This document shows positions 55,788 through 63,936 of a DNA stretch of 64,000 nt, piece by piece (position 1 is the stretch's first letter; each line of letters begins with the position of its first letter). Below the pieces are notes generated by a model. It saw nothing but the letters and a program-made list of their open reading frames with translations. It was not told where the DNA came from and searched no databases. The stretch lies in assembly GCF_009668025.1 (NCBI RefSeq), contig NZ_WJXZ01000001.1, positions 991,345 through 1,055,344 of the forward strand, read 5' to 3'. The position numbers and the translations under genes are program-made. The stretch comes from Larkinella terrae (GTDB lineage Bacteria > Bacteroidota > Bacteroidia > Cytophagales > Spirosomataceae).

Positions 55788-56627
55788 TCAGCGGAGGGCC
55801 GCCTGGAGGGCCGCCGTAGCCGCTTCCAATTCTTCCAGCGCGTGCGCGTACTGATCGGCATTTGGAACGCCGTGGTGCCACTTCAGCTGATTTTCCATGT
55901 AACTGACACCCCGGCCCTTGACGGTATGGGCAATGATCAGACTCGGTTTTCCGGTCGCAAACGGCAAAGCCGCAAAAGCTTCTTTCAGTGCGCCCAGATC
56001 GTGCCCGTCGACGTGCCGGACTTCCCAGCCGAACGCTTCAAATTTCCGGTCAAGCGGGTCCGTATTGCACACGTCGGCGGTTGGCCCCGAAATCTGCAAG
56101 CCGTTTTTATCGACAATCGCACACAGATTATCCAACTGATAATGAGACGCTAACAAAGCGCCTTCCCAGTTCGAGCCTTCGGGCAGTTCGCCGTCGCCCA
56201 GCATCGTAAAAACCCGGTAATCCAAACCGTCGAGTTTGGCGGCCAGGGCCGTACCCACGCTGAGCGACAGACCGTGCCCGAGCGAACCGGTATTTTGTTC
56301 AATACCGTTGACCTTTTTCGTGGGGTGGCCAATGTAGTGCGAACCGTATTTACAGAGTGTCAGCAGATCCGATTCCGGGAAAAAACCCTGGTCGGCCAGC
56401 ACCACGTACAGCGCTTCCACCGTGTGGCCTTTGCTTTGAATATAGCGGTCGCGCAGGGGCGATTTGAAGTTTTCCGGGCTGACATTCATCACGTGGTTAT
56501 ACAGCACGTTCAGGATATCCACGCACGACAGACTGCCGCCGGTATGCCCGGCTTTGGCTTCCACAATGTACTTCAGGATTTTCCTGCGATACTCGACCGA
56601 CTTTAATGCTAACTCCTTGTCTGTCAT
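55788..56627 (-). CDS. Transketolase N-terminal subunit (thiamine-diphosphate-binding domain)
   Basis: The 279-residue protein corresponds to the PP domain: EAKAGHTGGSLSCVDILNVL, SKGHTVEALYVVLAD, TGSLGHGLSLSVGTALAAK, and the TPP motif LGDGELPEGSNWEGALLA with the later metal-binding Asn (VDKNGLQISG). GVPNADQYAHALEEL ends the domain as in other N-subunits. ATG 56627 is preceded by AAGG and begins MTDKELALK; a TTG nine bases upstream is not needed. It starts 5 bases after the isomerase stop and ends 20 bases before the C-terminal subunit. Confidence 0.93.
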   Translation of the reverse strand: MTDKELALKSVEYRRKILKYIVEAKAGHTGGSLSCVDILNVLYNHVMNVSPENFKSPLRDRYIQSKGHTVEALYVVLADQGFFPESDLLTLCKYGSHYIGHPTKKVNGIEQNTGSLGHGLSLSVGTALAAKLDGLDYRVFTMLGDGELPEGSNWEGALLASHYQLDNLCAIVDKNGLQISGPTADVCNTDPLDRKFEAFGWEVRHVDGHDLGALKEAFAALPFATGKPSLIIAHTVKGRGVSYMENQLKWHHGVPNADQYAHALEELEAATAALQAALR

Positions 56628-56632
56628 TACCT

Positions 56633-58051
56633 TCAATGTTCGTAGACTTCCCAGCCCATGTAATTTTCAAACGCTTCTTTCAGAATGCCGGCGGTTTTCG
56701 AAGCGTTCATCACCACGTGGTGTTCAAAACCGTTGCGGCAAACGTACTGCATCAGCCCCTGCAAATTCGGAATGTCGGCCACCGCCCGGTTTCCGAACGT
56801 ATTCAGCGCATCGTCGGTCAGTCGGCCTTCGCCGACGTACGCCTTGATAATGCCTTTCGAATCATCGGTGCTGATGCGTCCGAATGTCAGCGGAGAAGCC
56901 GGGGTACGGCCCGCCAGAGCGCCGTAGGTATTTTCTTCCCCCACGGTGGTGCCCAGAATCGGCGCGGTGCTGATTTCAATGTCCGGCAAAAACGATTTGG
57001 CCCAGTTGCCGCAGTGGAACAGCACGCACTTGTTTTCGTCGTCGGCGTAATTGTTGTTCCAGTCGACCAGCGCGCTCGGCGAACCGGATGCCAGTTGCAT
57101 CGCGTACATGCTCAGGGTACCGGTTACATCGACCTCACACGCGCTCGGCAACATGTTTTCGCTCATCATACTCATGCTCGTGCAGACGTTGCAGCCGTAG
57201 TTTTGCTGAATCGAGGTCCAGCACTGAATGGCGGTGGCATCGAGCGAATTCTGTTCCACAAAATCGTTCAACACCACGTCGAGCTTGGCAATCTGCACCA
57301 GTTTATCGTCCGGCGTCCGGCCCGTCGGGGCGTAGGCTTTGATGGCTTCCAGCCGCGCTTTTACGCTGGCGTCGTCTTTCGTCAGTTTGTCGGCATTGCC
57401 CAGAATTTCGGATAAGTCGATGGTTACCACCGAAATACCGTTGCGCTGCAGAATTTTTTCGCTGTACCGAACCGTGTTAAAACCGCCCGGACGCGCGCCC
57501 ACCGCACCGATCCGCACGTTCCGCAACCCGCGCACCACCCGGCAGACGCCGATGAAATTCAGCAGATCCTGCGTAAAACCGGCATCGGTCGGACGAACAA
57601 CGTGCTGTGTCGTCAGCGAGTATTTGATCCCAAACTGGTAGAGGTTGTTGCAGACCGAAATTTTCCCACACCACGAATCGCGACGGCGGGCCACGTCCAG
57701 CTTATTGAGGTCATCGGGATACGCATGGATCAAAACCGGTACGTTCAGACCGGCCAGTTTCAGCGTTTCGGCCACCCCGCGTTCGTCGCCGAAATTCGGC
57801 AGAACCACCAGCACCCCGCTGATTTCATCGCGGTGGTTCCGGAACAGATCCGCGCATTTCCGCGCATCCTGAAATGTTTCTACCCCGCCCAGCTTGGTAT
57901 CTTCCGTGCTCAGCAGAATCGGATTGATATGGTGTTTTTTCAGAATGTCGATGATTTCGACCCGCGACTCCGCCACCAGCCGATCCGGAAAAAAATCGCG
58001 GTTTCCAATAATGACGCCCAAACTGATCGGCGCGCTTTCCTTTTTAGTCAT
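56633..58051 (-). CDS. L-fucose/L-arabinose isomerase family protein
   Basis: The 472-residue protein has the three-domain fucose/arabinose isomerase layout: LGVIIGNRDFFPDRLVAESR at the start, VLVVLPNFGDERGVAETLKL, the interdomain VRIGAVGARPGGFNTVRYSE, catalytic/metal-region SLDATAIQCWTSIQQNYGC and ACEVDVTGTLSMYAMQLAS, then FHCGNWAKSF and HHVVMNASKTAGILKEAFE. Such enzymes interconvert aldoses and ketoses with Mn2+. With the kinase and transketolase in the same operon, it should supply the ketose substrate of the kinase. No specific sugar can be read from the sequence. Confidence 0.87.
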   Translation of the reverse strand: MTKKESAPISLGVIIGNRDFFPDRLVAESRVEIIDILKKHHINPILLSTEDTKLGGVETFQDARKCADLFRNHRDEISGVLVVLPNFGDERGVAETLKLAGLNVPVLIHAYPDDLNKLDVARRRDSWCGKISVCNNLYQFGIKYSLTTQHVVRPTDAGFTQDLLNFIGVCRVVRGLRNVRIGAVGARPGGFNTVRYSEKILQRNGISVVTIDLSEILGNADKLTKDDASVKARLEAIKAYAPTGRTPDDKLVQIAKLDVVLNDFVEQNSLDATAIQCWTSIQQNYGCNVCTSMSMMSENMLPSACEVDVTGTLSMYAMQLASGSPSALVDWNNNYADDENKCVLFHCGNWAKSFLPDIEISTAPILGTTVGEENTYGALAGRTPASPLTFGRISTDDSKGIIKAYVGEGRLTDDALNTFGNRAVADIPNLQGLMQYVCRNGFEHHVVMNASKTAGILKEAFENYMGWEVYEH

Positions 58052-58057
58052 AGTGAG

Positions 58058-58822
58058 TTAACTGGCAATGAGTAATTCGATTTCGTTGTCGTGAAAAACC
58101 TGTTTGTCTTTTTCCTCGATCCCGGCGTCAGTAACGATGTAATCGATCAGCGACAGCGCCCCCAGGCTGGCGAACGCGCTCTTCCCGATTTTGGTCGAAT
58201 CGGCCACCAGATACGTCGTATCGGCGGCATCGATCATGGCTTTTTTCACCACTAAATCGCTGATACTCGGGTAGGTAAGCCCGGATTTCAGCGAGATCCC
58301 GGCGGTGGCCAGAAACAGTTTCTGCACGTTTAATCCTTTGAAAAAGTCGGCGGCTTTCTGGCCGGTGAGCGACAGCGTCGGCGGTTTGAATTCGCCCCCG
58401 GTCATGATCACCTCGATGCCCGGTTCGGCACCCAGAATCAGGGCGATGTTCAGGGCGTTGGTGATGACGGTCAGGTTTTTGATTCCGCGTAGCTTCTTGG
58501 CAATTTCGGTCGTTGTCGACCCTGAATCGAGAATGATGGTGTCGCCACTTTCGATGTATTCCAGGCACTTGGCCGCAATCCGTTCTTTTTTGTCGATGTT
58601 TTCCTGGTTGCCCAGCGAGAACGTCCGGACCTGGTTTTCCACGGTTTTCAGAAAAGCGCCCCCGTGTTCCTTGGTCACCAGCCCGTCCCTTTCCAGTTTT
58701 TCCAGATCCTGACGGATGGTTACTTCGGTCACTTTAAAGAGCTTCGCCAGATCGATCACCTTGGCCGAACCATCTTCCTTGAGCAGTTCAAGTATTTTAT
58801 CCCGGCGCTGATTGGCTAGCAT
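58058..58822 (-). CDS. DeoR/GlpR-type transcriptional regulator
   Basis: The 254-residue protein has an N-terminal winged helix (RRDKILELLKEDGSAKVIDL, TEVTIRQDLEKLERDGLVTK) and a DeoR sensor domain with DTIILDSGSTTTEIAKKL, the phosphosugar-binding-type pattern ITNALNIALILG, and LFLATAGISLKSGLTYPS. DeoR proteins usually repress sugar operons and respond to phosphorylated intermediates. It starts the minus-strand operon that continues with the isomerase (6-base gap), so it probably autoregulates the whole locus. Upstream lie a tandem GAAAGTAAAA repeat and an inverted pair of AATAAACGAAA motifs. Confidence 0.94.
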   Translation of the reverse strand: MLANQRRDKILELLKEDGSAKVIDLAKLFKVTEVTIRQDLEKLERDGLVTKEHGGAFLKTVENQVRTFSLGNQENIDKKERIAAKCLEYIESGDTIILDSGSTTTEIAKKLRGIKNLTVITNALNIALILGAEPGIEVIMTGGEFKPPTLSLTGQKAADFFKGLNVQKLFLATAGISLKSGLTYPSISDLVVKKAMIDAADTTYLVADSTKIGKSAFASLGALSLIDYIVTDAGIEEKDKQVFHDNEIELLIAS

Positions 58823-59257
58823 GGTGCTGTGGTTCGTTTTGCGTGATTTCGGAACAGATAGAATTTCTTTCCCGCCTAACCGGAATCGTAAATCAAAGGC
58901 AATTTACGAAAGTAAAAGAAAGTAAAAAATAATAAACGAAAAATATAATTAGCATTGTAAAATTTAATACCTCTAAAATTATATCTAAACCGGACTTCAA
59001 TCGGACACGAATTGCTGTTTATTAGCTATTTCCTTTCGTTTATTTTTTATTGTTACGTAAATTTTGAGAACTACCGATGATCAAAGCAGAAAAAAGGATT
59101 GGTGTACTTTGATTGCCCGTCATAACGGAAATATTCCGGAGCCAATGCGGTTTTGTCAGCGCAGTAAAGTCTTCGACCGTTACCTAAATAGTTCACAGTC
59201 AGCAAGGTGAGTTTTAATTATTTCCCGTAAGTTAGACTTGAATCTATCCCGAAACCC
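58823..59257. other. AT-rich intergenic region upstream of the pentose operon
   Basis: About 435 bases between the DeoR gene and the small membrane peptide gene. Apart from the candidate operator region I see no coding or RNA signal. TAGACTTG near 59233-59240 is a weak -7 candidate for the small gene. Confidence 0.5.
58894..59043. promoter_or_regulatory. Candidate DeoR-family operator/promoter region of the pentose operon
   Basis: A near-consensus -7 box on the minus strand (TGCCTTTG, 58901-58894) is followed upstream by the tandem repeat GAAAGTAAAA GAAAGTAAAA (58908-58927) and AATAAACGAAA (58931-58941). The inverse motif TTTCGTTTATT lies at about 59033-59043, roughly 100 bases further. Inverted operators flanking a promoter fit DeoR-type looping repression. 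The sites are inferred from sequence repetition only. Confidence 0.45.
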
Positions 59258-59398
59258 ATGAAGAAATCCACAAAACTGATTCTTATTATTATCGGGCTAC
59301 TGCTGGTTGCCTACTGGATCATGACCAGAAGCGGCTATGAAGTTGACGTCATGAAACTGCCTCCGGAAACACAGGATACCAGTCGAACCGCCCGATAA
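59258..59398 (+). CDS. Small single-pass membrane peptide (46 residues)
   Basis: ATG 59258 to TAA 59396-59398 encodes a 46-residue peptide. Residues about 1-7 are basic (KKSTK), about 7-20 are a hydrophobic helix (LILIIIGLLLVAYWI), and the rest is a short polar tail (PPETQDTSRTAR). The start is a normal ATG about 20 bases after AT-rich promoter-like DNA (TAGACTTG). The family is not recognised. Length alone makes chance possible, but the basic-hydrophobic-polar order and isolated position support a real gene. Confidence 0.5.
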   Translation: MKKSTKLILIIIGLLLVAYWIMTRSGYEVDVMKLPPETQDTSRTAR

Positions 59399-59541
59399 CC
59401 GAAGCTCTCCACCTGCTGACCGCGCTTTTCCGTCAGTTATGCCACAAATTCCACCCATTACCAACTGCGGCTGTTGAACGGCCGGGAAGGGAATTACATT
59501 TAAGTCACGAATTGGATCACCACACGTCAACTCCCTTTCTG

Positions 59542-62424
59542 ATGAAGACTTCTTTACCTTTTTGTACGCTCGCTCAGCGTTTTACCACATTCCTGACGTT
59601 ACTGTTCCTGACCAGCCTGACAACGGTCTACAGCCAGACGAAATTTTACGTTACCGTGAGCGGAGGGGCCTCCATCAAGGATGGTCTTTCCTGGACAACG
59701 GCCTACGGCGCGACCCAGCTCCAAACTGCCATCGATGCCGCCAGCACCTATTCACAAAGCCATTCGGACGAAGACGTGCAGGTGTGGGTAGCGAGTGGTG
59801 CCTACAAACCGACCAGCGGTGCCGACCGAACCATCAGCTTTTTGATGCGAAACCATGTCGCTCTTTATGGCGGTTTTGAGGGCGACGAAACGCTGCTGAG
59901 CGAGCGCCCCGCGATTAACCTGAATACTCCTTCCGGCGCCATTCTCAGCGGAGAGATCAACGCTGCCGGGACAGCGGACAACTCGTACCATGTCATCAAG
60001 AATACCGGTATCCCACTGACTGCGAGTGCCGTACTCGACGGTTTTGTCGTTACCGGCGGCAATGCCAACAGTCTAGTTGAGGAGGGCGATATACACGGCG
60101 CGGGGATGATCAATGTGGGCGGCAGCCCCACCGTTTCCAATTGCCACTTTATCATGAACAAAGCCTCCCAGGGCGGAGCGATGTCCAACCTGTCCGGTTC
60201 AGGAGGGATCAGCAGCCCGGTGATCACCAATTGCGCCTTTTTAAGCAATACGGCCACGGGCGGAGCCATCTATAATTTTGCGTATTTCGGTACTGTTAGC
60301 CCGGTGATTACCAATTGTAGTTTTATGGAAAATTCGTCGTCAAACGGCGGAGCCATGTACAACGGACTTTCGGGTGGTGGTTCCTGTGTTCCGGTCATCA
60401 ATAATTGTAGTTTTACCGGTAATTCATCGACATCCAACAGCGGGGTAATCGCCAACGACGGCGGAAGTCCGAAAGTGACAAATTGCAGTTTTACCGACAA
60501 TTCGGCCGAGCGGGGCGGGGTGTCGTTAAACTACACCGTTCAGACGTTTACCAATTGCAGCTTTTCGGGCAATACTTCCGTGCAGGGCGGAGGAGTTTCG
60601 TACCAAACGTCGGGCACGACGACCTTTAAAAACTGTAGTTTCTGGAACAACGGCGGGGCGCAAACCTTCCTGAACCTAAATGCGGCCACCATCATCGCCA
60701 ATTATTGCCTGTTCGAGCCGACAGTGGCCGGTTATACCGGTGCCAATAACCTCACCACATCGGTTTTGCCTTTTGTGAGCGCTACCGATCTGCAATTGAC
60801 CGCCTGTTCGCCCGCCATCAATGCGGGCGATCCCGGCAGTACGACGGTGACCAGCGGCACGACCGATCTGGCGGGCAATCCCCGGTTCTACAACGGCGGC
60901 ATCGTCGATATCGGCGCGTTCGAGTTCCAGGGCGATCAGCCGTCTCCACCGGTTATTTCGTCGGCGGGCGAGAGCAGCCTGACGGTGACGCAAAATGCTT
61001 CCTCCGTGAATTTCACCATTACCGGCTGTGAAACCGGAACGCTCAACTGGCAGGGAAGCAATGCCACCAGCGGCAGCGGCACAACGATTGCCGTCCCGAC
61101 GAACGCCGTTGGTACGATCATTTATTCGGCAACCTGTACGGTGGGAAGTTGCGCCAGCCAACCCGGTTCGGCGACCGCCACCATTACCGCAGCCCCGGTC
61201 AGTGGCAGCTTCGACGGTTATATTTACGGAGCAGACTGCGGGAGTTTCCGCGGCTGGGCCTGGGATCGCAACAAAGGCAATACTGTGGTATCGGTCGATA
61301 TACTCGATGGTGCCAGCGTTATCGCGACAATTCCGGCCGGGGATTTTCGGCAGGATCTGCTCAATGCGGGCAAAGGCAACGGCAAACACGCCTTCACGTT
61401 TGCCATTCCCGACGCCCTGAAAGACAATTTGCCTCATACGCTCAAAGCCCGGGTAACAGGTAGCAGCTTCATTCTCAAGGATTCGCCGAAAGCCCTGATC
61501 TGCCAGAACAGCGCCGTGCCGCCGGGCAACCTGCCGCCGGTTCCTCCCACCCCAACGGTTTTGATCGCTCCGCTGGTGGCGCAGGAAAACGTGCCTTTTT
61601 CGGGTACACTGGTGGCTTTTACCGACCCCGAAGGCGGTCCGCTGACGTATAGCCTGAGCGGTTTACCGATCGGACTGACGCTGGATGCCACCAGCCGCGT
61701 CATCAGCGGCACACCGACCCAGGTCGGGACGTTTTTACTGACGTACTCAGCCACGGACGGACCCGGTTCGACGAACAGCGTGAGCTTCAATCTGACGGTT
61801 CTTCCAGCCCCCAGTTCGGCGATAACCGGCGATTTCGACGGGTATCTCGACAAACTGGATTGTGGCGGTATTCGCGGTTGGGTCTGGGATCGCAACAAGC
61901 CCAATACGCCGTTTACCGTCGAATTTTATACCGAACCCAGCCCCGGTAGTATAACGGTTCTGGGAAGTACACTGGCGAACATCTACCGGTCCGATCTGAA
62001 AGATGCCGGAAAAGGCAACGGCGCCCATGCCTACAATTTTACAGCTCCACCCAGCCTGGCCAGCAGCACGCCGGTTAAGGCCCGCGTACTCGGCAGCGGT
62101 TTTGTCTTGAAAGGGTCACCAAAAACCTACCAATGCGCCCAGGCCCGCTTGTCGGCGGAAAGCGCCGGAGACCTTCAGGTGACGGTTCTGGGAAATCCGG
62201 TAACGGATCAGATTCAGGTGGAAATTCGAGGTCAAGAAGGTCAGCCGTTACGGTTGCAGGTAACGGACGCCAGCGGGCGGTTGATCAGTGAACAGCAGAT
62301 TGAGAAAGCGAAAGCGGTGGAACAGCCAATCGTTTCAGTCAGTAAGGTAGCGCCGGGTCTGCTGGTGCTGCGGGTAAGCACGGCTTCGGCTTCCAAAACC
62401 GTGAAGGTGCTCAAGAGCCATTAA
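59542..62424 (+). CDS. Secreted beta-helix/Ig-like protein with type IX secretion sorting domain
   Basis: The 960-residue protein has a signal peptide (residues about 1-32, FTTFLTLLFLTSLTTVYSQ). A right-handed beta-helix follows (about 40-450) with repeated turns such as ITNCAFLSNTATGGAIYN and FTNCSFSGNTSVQGGGV. Two copies of an about-100-residue Cys-containing domain come next (DGYIYGADCGSFRGWAWDRN near 560 and DGYLDKLDCGGIRGWVWDRN near 770), separated by a putative Ig domain (FTDPEGGPLTYSLSGLPIGL). The end is a Por-secretion-type sorting domain (VTVLGNPVTDQIQVEI ... LRVSTASASKTVKVLK). It is exported by type IX secretion; the role is probably adhesion or glycan binding. ATG 59542 is chosen over TTG 59512. 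Confidence 0.85.
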   Translation: MKTSLPFCTLAQRFTTFLTLLFLTSLTTVYSQTKFYVTVSGGASIKDGLSWTTAYGATQLQTAIDAASTYSQSHSDEDVQVWVASGAYKPTSGADRTISFLMRNHVALYGGFEGDETLLSERPAINLNTPSGAILSGEINAAGTADNSYHVIKNTGIPLTASAVLDGFVVTGGNANSLVEEGDIHGAGMINVGGSPTVSNCHFIMNKASQGGAMSNLSGSGGISSPVITNCAFLSNTATGGAIYNFAYFGTVSPVITNCSFMENSSSNGGAMYNGLSGGGSCVPVINNCSFTGNSSTSNSGVIANDGGSPKVTNCSFTDNSAERGGVSLNYTVQTFTNCSFSGNTSVQGGGVSYQTSGTTTFKNCSFWNNGGAQTFLNLNAATIIANYCLFEPTVAGYTGANNLTTSVLPFVSATDLQLTACSPAINAGDPGSTTVTSGTTDLAGNPRFYNGGIVDIGAFEFQGDQPSPPVISSAGESSLTVTQNASSVNFTITGCETGTLNWQGSNATSGSGTTIAVPTNAVGTIIYSATCTVGSCASQPGSATATITAAPVSGSFDGYIYGADCGSFRGWAWDRNKGNTVVSVDILDGASVIATIPAGDFRQDLLNAGKGNGKHAFTFAIPDALKDNLPHTLKARVTGSSFILKDSPKALICQNSAVPPGNLPPVPPTPTVLIAPLVAQENVPFSGTLVAFTDPEGGPLTYSLSGLPIGLTLDATSRVISGTPTQVGTFLLTYSATDGPGSTNSVSFNLTVLPAPSSAITGDFDGYLDKLDCGGIRGWVWDRNKPNTPFTVEFYTEPSPGSITVLGSTLANIYRSDLKDAGKGNGAHAYNFTAPPSLASSTPVKARVLGSGFVLKGSPKTYQCAQARLSAESAGDLQVTVLGNPVTDQIQVEIRGQEGQPLRLQVTDASGRLISEQQIEKAKAVEQPIVSVSKVAPGLLVLRVSTASASKTVKVLKSH

Positions 62425-62431
62425 TCATCAA

Positions 62432-62457
62432 AGAAGCCCGGTGGATGCCGGGCTTCT
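62432..62457. terminator. Candidate terminator hairpin after the beta-helix protein gene
   Basis: AGAAGCCCGG (62432-62441) pairs perfectly with CCGGGCTTCT (62448-62457) around a 6-base loop. The downstream side is TCCTCG rather than a U-run, so it may act as a weak or bidirectional terminator between convergent genes. Confidence 0.6.
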
Positions 62458-62472
62458 CCTCGTTGAAAACCG

Positions 62473-63732
62473 CTATTTTTTGATCTTGTTTTCGAACAGG
62501 AAAACGCCGTTTTTATTGGCAATAACGATGTCCGGTTTTTTGTCGCCGTTCATGTCCTGCACCACAATGTTGAGCCCGGCCCCGGAATCGGTATCGATGA
62601 CGTGTTCTTTGTAAAACGGCTCTTTCCCGGGCGTAAATTCAAACCACAGTAAAATGGCCGGATCGCTGTCGCCGGGGTCGCGGCCGTGGTGCGCCAGAAA
62701 CCGCTTCCCGGTAATGTAATCGGCGCGGCCGTCGGCGTTCAGGTCGGCCATGATCGACGAGTGCGTCTGGGCCGTGGTGTTGCTCATCAAATGCGTTTTG
62801 AAATTGAGCTTACCGGTTTCATCGATGATCTGTTCGTGCCACCAGATGCCCAGCGCGTGCGCCGACGCACTCACGACGTCGTTTTTGCCGTCGCCGTTGA
62901 CGTCCAGCACCTGCATATGCGAACAGGGCTCGCCCAGGTTGGCCGGATGAAAGACCCAGTTGGCGGCTTTTTTGTCAGCGGTTCCTTCAAACCACCCCTC
63001 CCGCACCACGACGTCCTTGATGCCGTCTTTGTTCACGTCGCCATAACCGATGCCGTGCGAGAAAATCTCGGTTCCCGGCACGTTTTCCGCGCTCATCGCA
63101 AACCGTTTCCACTCCGTTTCGCCCGGTTTTTCGGGAGCCTGCAACCAGACAATCTGCTTTTTGGCTTTATCACCGCAGAGAATATCGAGCCGACCGTCGC
63201 CGTTGATGTCGATAAAACCGGGGGATTCGTTGGCAATGCCGACGGAATCGGCCAGGATATGTCTCTGCCATTCGCCCGGTTTGTTTTGATTGTTTTCAAA
63301 CCAGAAACCGGGTTTTCCGGGAAAGTCAACGATCACGACATCGTCCCAACCGTCCTGGTTCACGTCCATGCCCAGGTTCAGGAACGAATTGCTGTACTCC
63401 TTGCGTGGATCAAAAACCCGCGACGGCGCCAGCTCATGCCGCGTCCAGGTCGGCGCTTCGAACCAGTAATAACCGGTCACAATGTCGAGCTTGCCGTCTT
63501 TGTTCAGGTCGGCCACCGCAACGCCTTCCGAGATGAAATCGCCGGTCAGCTTCGTCTTTTTGAAATCATTGGACGCCACGACCGGTTTTCCGGACCTGTC
63601 CGCGCTGGTGGCCGTTCCGGTCGCCATCTGCTGCCGCATTTTGAACAGCGGTTTTTCCTGGCTATACGCATTCGTCAGCGAAACGGAAAGCAGCATTCCG
63701 CTCACTAAATACCGGTTTAGTCTCGTGTTCAT
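62473..63732 (-). CDS. Secreted FG-GAP/VCBS repeat protein
   Basis: The 419-residue protein has a signal peptide (YLVSGMLLSVSLTNAYSQ). Repeated calcium-binding-type propeller units follow: VADLNKDGKLDIVTGYYWFE, MDVNQDGWDDVVIVDFPGKP, IDINGDGRLDILCG, YGDVNKDGIKDVVV, LDVNGDGKNDVV, ADLNADGRADYITG and VQDMNGDKKPDIVIANKNG. This forms one seven-bladed propeller. The function is probably carbohydrate or protein binding at the cell surface or in the periplasm. It converges with the beta-helix protein gene. Confidence 0.87.
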   Translation of the reverse strand: MNTRLNRYLVSGMLLSVSLTNAYSQEKPLFKMRQQMATGTATSADRSGKPVVASNDFKKTKLTGDFISEGVAVADLNKDGKLDIVTGYYWFEAPTWTRHELAPSRVFDPRKEYSNSFLNLGMDVNQDGWDDVVIVDFPGKPGFWFENNQNKPGEWQRHILADSVGIANESPGFIDINGDGRLDILCGDKAKKQIVWLQAPEKPGETEWKRFAMSAENVPGTEIFSHGIGYGDVNKDGIKDVVVREGWFEGTADKKAANWVFHPANLGEPCSHMQVLDVNGDGKNDVVSASAHALGIWWHEQIIDETGKLNFKTHLMSNTTAQTHSSIMADLNADGRADYITGKRFLAHHGRDPGDSDPAILLWFEFTPGKEPFYKEHVIDTDSGAGLNIVVQDMNGDKKPDIVIANKNGVFLFENKIKK

Positions 63733-63936
63733 AGCTCTTGAATTATATTAAGACAAAAGAAAAAAGAGAATAGATAAGCGATTAACCGGTTAAAAATCAA
63801 TGAGATAATCTATCATCTTTTCTCTTTTGTCTAACTGTCTCCTATAGAATGAGTAATTAACCGCCGGGCGGCCCCGAATGAACAATGAACAACTTTTAAG
63901 AGACTGTCAAAAAATCAGATTTTCCCTTTCTTTGGT
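63733..63936. other. Intergenic region at the right end, with a GCCGGGCGGCC motif
   Basis: This stretch upstream of the FG-GAP gene is AT-rich up to 63860 and holds the likely promoter of that gene. GCCGGGCGGCC occurs at 63863-63873 and again at 63957-63967, which is odd in this context. No gene is seen. Confidence 0.4.

Noticed and set aside
47387..58051. Sulfoquinovose transketolase pathway (SqwGH-type) for the split transketolase
   Set aside because: That route needs no FGGY kinase and should include sulfo-sugar-specific enzymes and an alpha-sulfoquinovosidase; a ribose-type importer with kinase fits a pentose better.
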